Made by a program: the position numbers and the translations under genes. From DATBAX01 sp963723765 (GTDB lineage: Bacteria > Acidobacteriota > Terriglobia > Terriglobales > Acidobacteriaceae), in assembly GCA_963723765.1 (NCBI GenBank), contig CAVRSD010000007.1, positions 1-64,000 on the forward strand: a stretch of DNA of 64,000 bases, written 5' to 3'. A model generated the notes under the pieces. It made no database searches, was not told the DNA's origin, and saw only the letters and a list, made by a program, of their open reading frames with translations. Of the stretch, positions 62,201 to 64,000 are shown one piece after another. The first letter of the stretch is position 1, and the number at the start of each line of letters is the position of its first letter.

Positions 62201-62508
62201 GCGTGCTGCCCAATCTTGATGTTCTCTTGCCCAAAATGACCAGCTCAGGTGAGGAAGGACGATTCTTCGTAGTGGCATTTGCCGATGAAAAAGGTGCAAC
62301 TGTACTCGCGAACCGAATTCAGGAACAATTCGAGCGCTTCCCCCATCTGATACAAGAAACCCAAAATCTCACTGTCTCTCATACCATGATGAATTCTTTT
62401 GCGATCGGGGGAAACCCGTCGGTTGACGAACTGGTGACAACCTTCATCGCCAGCCTCGAGGAGGCGATCCGATCGCGAAGCGTCCTCGGGACGGGCCATC
62501 ACGCGTAA
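59242..62508 (+). CDS. Multi-PAS membrane sensor histidine kinase
   Basis: This 1088-residue kinase has about eight N-terminal membrane helices, then a coiled linker (LRELNVDLERRVADRTRIL), three PAS domains (about 365-480, 485-610, 615-740), a HisKA domain with the phospho-acceptor His in HVSHEIRSPLSAIM, and an HATPase domain with N, G1 and G2 boxes (LVDNGIKFTP, DTGSGIEPNHL, GLGLGLFICKELV). A final 165 residues (RFFVVAFADEKGATVLANRI) resemble a degenerate GGDEF-like fold and carry no catalytic motif. It autophosphorylates in response to an unknown signal; no response regulator is next to it. The class is firm. Confidence 0.93.
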   Translation: MSYSDAHRFRLLQIYCQASAIAAVGMACLVLYGWAFHLDTVLSVLPSLLNMKVNAALGIGLSGISLWLLLPGESHTRRGQIARFLALLVVLIGLVTLCEYLFGHDLGIDQLLFSTLSGSIGAPSPGRPGPTAAIALMALGFGLMLLDSKLERTYRLTQILSLCAGLMALTAINGYIYHAVALTRLFLYTKVAAHTAIALFLLSGALFLARPRSGIAGELTSERSGSVMARRLLPAVFLIPILLGWLGLRGEWAELYGIESGTALFVSASILVFAVVIWSNARKMNEEHDQRSRAEVALRELNVDLERRVADRTRILEQHSAVLAEQAALLDLASDAIVVRDMQNRILFWNCGAETIYGWTGQDALGRDSTELLRTEFIEPAEKVRADLLRDGHWEGDAIQYKRDGKRLIVASRSAVQCDPQGAPVRILTINNDVTAQRQAEDALHEGEERFRDLANNISQLAWMADENGSIFWYNQRWFDYSGTTLDEMAGWGWQKIHHPDHVRRVVEKISRCFQSGEVWEDTFPLRGREGAYRWFLSRAVPIRDAEGKVLRWFGTNTDVTDHQEAEAHTTLLTERLALATAIAKIGVWEWDLVRNEGTWDNTMLEMYGFPPVATIPYESWSSAVCPEDRPQAEATLQKIIEEKGHGELDFRITRKDGSLRNITGVCRAVLDEAQNVRRVIGVNLDVTERKAAEKALEQSRQTQLRFKDEFLSHVSHEIRSPLSAIMQFTTIMLDGLAGELNKEQRQYEEIVLQNAGQMKSMIDDLLEVTRLENGKLSVEPENLLVSDAVSDTLNTLHGNACAGGVSLSSHLPSGLPAAYADPIRLRQVLIILVDNGIKFTPFGGTVKIHVRLLEDDPDSLCIDVSDTGSGIEPNHLNRIFERLYQTLDDCRPTNGLGLGLFICKELVRLQGGKIWVESEWQKGSTFSFTLPIFSFKKLLLPLIKNDRWPLKSAALVTVEICRRDAWTSGESQEKWSREVRNLLRSCVLPNLDVLLPKMTSSGEEGRFFVVAFADEKGATVLANRIQEQFERFPHLIQETQNLTVSHTMMNSFAIGGNPSVDELVTTFIASLEEAIRSRSVLGTGHHA

Positions 62509-62737
62509 ATTCAGCTGCGACCTGTACGCATCCTAAGACGGAGGGGGCACGTCATCAGGGGACTGCCTGAGACCATCTTCTCCGTTCTGCCTATCCGGTC
62601 AACCTGCCAGATTCCCCACGGTTACCTCTGTTCATTACCGCGGATGCGGGAGAACATCTCTGGAATGACCGAAAGTGACCCCGACGGGCACGGACGGGCC
62701 ATTCCGGGATGCAGCTCCCCACGACTAGCATTACGCC

Positions 62738-62980
62738 ATGCCTACAGAAAATGTCCGGGACGGCCTTCTCATCGCTCTCGTTCACCGCTATGAACAAGAT
62801 CGCGATCAGTTTCTGACCTTGTCTAAAAACACCGTCGATTCCTCTCACTCCCGTTTGGCAATCTCGGAGTTGAGAAACGACGGCTTGGTCGAAGAACAAG
62901 TTCGAGGAGTGATTCGACTGACCCCGCCAGGGTACAAGAAGTACAAGAACTCGCCGCTTGCGTCCGCTTGTTTGAGCTGA
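62738..62980 (+). CDS. Small winged-helix-like protein
   Basis: This 80-residue protein has a helix-rich N-terminus and LAISELRNDGLVEEQVRGVIRLTPPGYKKYK, the recognition helix and wing pattern of MarR-type or PadR-like winged helices. It follows the kinase gene by 229 bases. No ribosome site is obvious. A regulatory role is a guess from the fold alone. Confidence 0.5.
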   Translation: MPTENVRDGLLIALVHRYEQDRDQFLTLSKNTVDSSHSRLAISELRNDGLVEEQVRGVIRLTPPGYKKYKNSPLASACLS

Positions 62981-63149
62981 GCCGGGCCATAGGGAACAAC
63001 CACTGACGGTCGGTTCCAAGTTCGAATAGTAGACGTTCCTTGGTTATCTCGCAGACTCGTCAACGCGGTAGCATCTTGGTTTTATATGGTGTCCCCCACG
63101 GTGCCCTACATGCGACGTCCCGTGCGCGTGAGCCTTCTCTTGGCATGCC

Positions 63150-63359
63150 TTGACCACGATCCGATTTGCGGACGGGCAATGTTCATCCGCCCGACTTCAG
63201 ACGGTTTCGCTCACTGGCGGTCTACTCCGAGTGCTCAAACCGCTCACTTCCGGGACACCTGTTGAACTCATCTTTTCGATGTGTCTTGACCCCGTTCTCG
63301 CCATGGCTGAACTGCTCTCACCGTCTTCACCGGCTCCGATCGGTTTGCAGCCCTGCTAG
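63150..63359 (+). pseudogene. PilZ-like domain fragment
   Basis: A TTG-started frame of 69 residues reads TIRFADGQCSSARLQTVSLTGGLLRVLKPLTSG and VELIFSMCLDPVLAMAELL, the pattern of small PilZ-like proteins of acidobacteria. It stops after GLQPC. Another frame continues with DRFAALLDEDFFNHRT to a stop at 63388, so the gene may be longer and frameshifted near 63330-63345. PilZ proteins bind cyclic di-GMP. The fragment is plausible, but the frameshift is only weakly supported. Confidence 0.4.
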
Positions 63360-63685
63360 ACGAGGATTTTTTCAACCATCGGACTTGAGATTCACCGAGA
63401 GTTCGATTTTCGGAACAATGGAGTGTCTGAATTCTTGGCAGTGTGTATGATTCTTGAACAGTAAGTCTGCCGATGAATCCAAATCACTTTTGGCAAGACC
63501 CGCGCAGGGAGCGAGCGAGCGCCCCGGCCCGGAATTGGCAGTCAACTTGCATGTCTTTATGTTAAAGCCCCCGGGTCGTCTCCACGGCCGGCGACTGACG
63601 TCTGCTGTACGTGGAGACACTTGGATGCAATAAGCAGCGGACTACACTCCGCATCGCAACTAGTTTTCTTGAGGATACCGATCGC
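63360..63685. other. Intergenic region with no further gene
   Basis: After the PilZ-like fragment, about 325 bases show no gene-like sequence. A continuation of the PilZ frame to 63388 is possible; beyond it nothing was recognised. Confidence 0.3.
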
Positions 63686-63892
63686 ATGAAAACGGAAACT
63701 GCACAGGTAGGGTGCAACATCTGGCAGCAAGTTCCGACCGACGACCTTCTCGCCGTTTGCCGTTTACTCGTCAAGCGGGCGGATTCACCCGACATCGAAG
63801 CTGACGAGTTGGAAGAACTCCGCGTTGTTGCCGCCGAACTGCGGCGACGGACCGAGTCCTTTCCAGCGACACATTCCAACTACACGCATTGA
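63686..63892 (+). CDS. Small hypothetical protein
   Basis: This 68-residue frame begins at ATG 63686 with GAGGATACC about eleven bases upstream. It reads WQQVPTDDLLAVCRLLVKRADSPD and EADELEELRVVAAELRRR, a soluble acidic-helical protein. I do not recognise a family. It may be real but short; the remaining 108 bases of the window hold nothing I can identify. Confidence 0.4.
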   Translation: MKTETAQVGCNIWQQVPTDDLLAVCRLLVKRADSPDIEADELEELRVVAAELRRRTESFPATHSNYTH

Positions 63893-64000
63893 CTCCAGCC
63901 AGATGAATTCTCCTTATGGCTCACTTCGTAGGGTTCGCGGCAGTCACCTCAAGTCTCATAACCTTTTCCAATTTTGCAATTCATACAGGTCCATGATCTC

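Noticed and set aside
54565..64000. Second copy of the tRNA-Phe 3' end (far attachment site)
   Set aside because: Partial matches such as GAGGGAGGCCAG near 54482 do not extend to the tRNA 3' end; no convincing copy was found by eye.
1..64000. CRISPR arrays and rRNA genes
   Set aside because: No regularly spaced direct repeats and no rRNA-like conserved segments were seen.

Overview
The window looks like a chromosomal segment of an acidobacterium (Acidobacteriota, probably class Terriglobia). This is inferred from gene content, not from a marker phylogeny. The indicators are an Oar-type TonB receptor with an N-terminal carboxypeptidase-regulatory-like domain, an adjacent DUF1501/DUF1800 pair, DUF5818-like secreted proteins, a secretin ending in a cohesin-like domain, OB-repeat GGDEF/EAL proteins, and dispersed intergenic inverted repeats that start and end with GTCAT/ATGAC-type sequence.

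Layout. 1-4 kb: a TPR-like protein cut by the window edge, a glycine-rich RRM protein, a small zinc-ribbon protein and typA. 4.2-19.6 kb: a catabolic locus. It has an APC permease (with a one-base frameshift), a secreted SnoaL-like protein, a divergent MerR-XRE-cupin fusion regulator, then a co-directional run of TonB receptor, class III aminotransferase, second APC permease, aldehyde dehydrogenase, gabT-like aminotransferase, CoA-acylating semialdehyde dehydrogenase (mmsA-like) and a third class III aminotransferase. Together these could import an amine or a beta/gamma-amino acid, transaminate it to a semialdehyde and oxidise it to a carboxylate or acyl-CoA. A palindromic element in the regulator/TonB intergenic region recurs, 21 of 25 positions, over the -10 region of the first permease promoter, so the two blocks may form one regulon.

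19.6-25.3 kb: a DUF4097-like protein, a porin / c-type cytochrome / CuA-like cupredoxin / DUF5818-like cluster, a GT39-like membrane protein, a Rieske ferredoxin and a YdjM-like membrane protein. 25.3-43.7 kb: mostly minus-strand genes (DUF1501, DUF1800, HD-GYP, CYTH, polyprenyl synthetase, yajQ, tatD, metG, pepA, DUF5678/retropepsin pair, a large secreted glycosidase-like protein, smpB) with argS on the plus strand. 44-50.5 kb: secretin plus two pseudopilins, then hutU and hutI.

50.7-54.6 kb: tRNA-Phe(GAA) followed by a tyrosine integrase, an excisionase-like protein, two ribbon-helix-helix-type proteins and a long inverted repeat. This is a typical tRNA-targeted integrative element, but its right end is not recognised. 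54.7-64 kb: a GGDEF-EAL protein split by a one-base deletion, a multi-PAS histidine kinase, and small poorly supported genes.

Four genes (APC permease, DUF5818-like, smpB, GGDEF-EAL) are each interrupted by what reads as a single-base indel with good coding sequence on both sides. Because smpB is nearly universal, assembly or sequencing error is the simplest explanation, but real decay cannot be excluded from sequence alone. No rRNA and no CRISPR array were seen.
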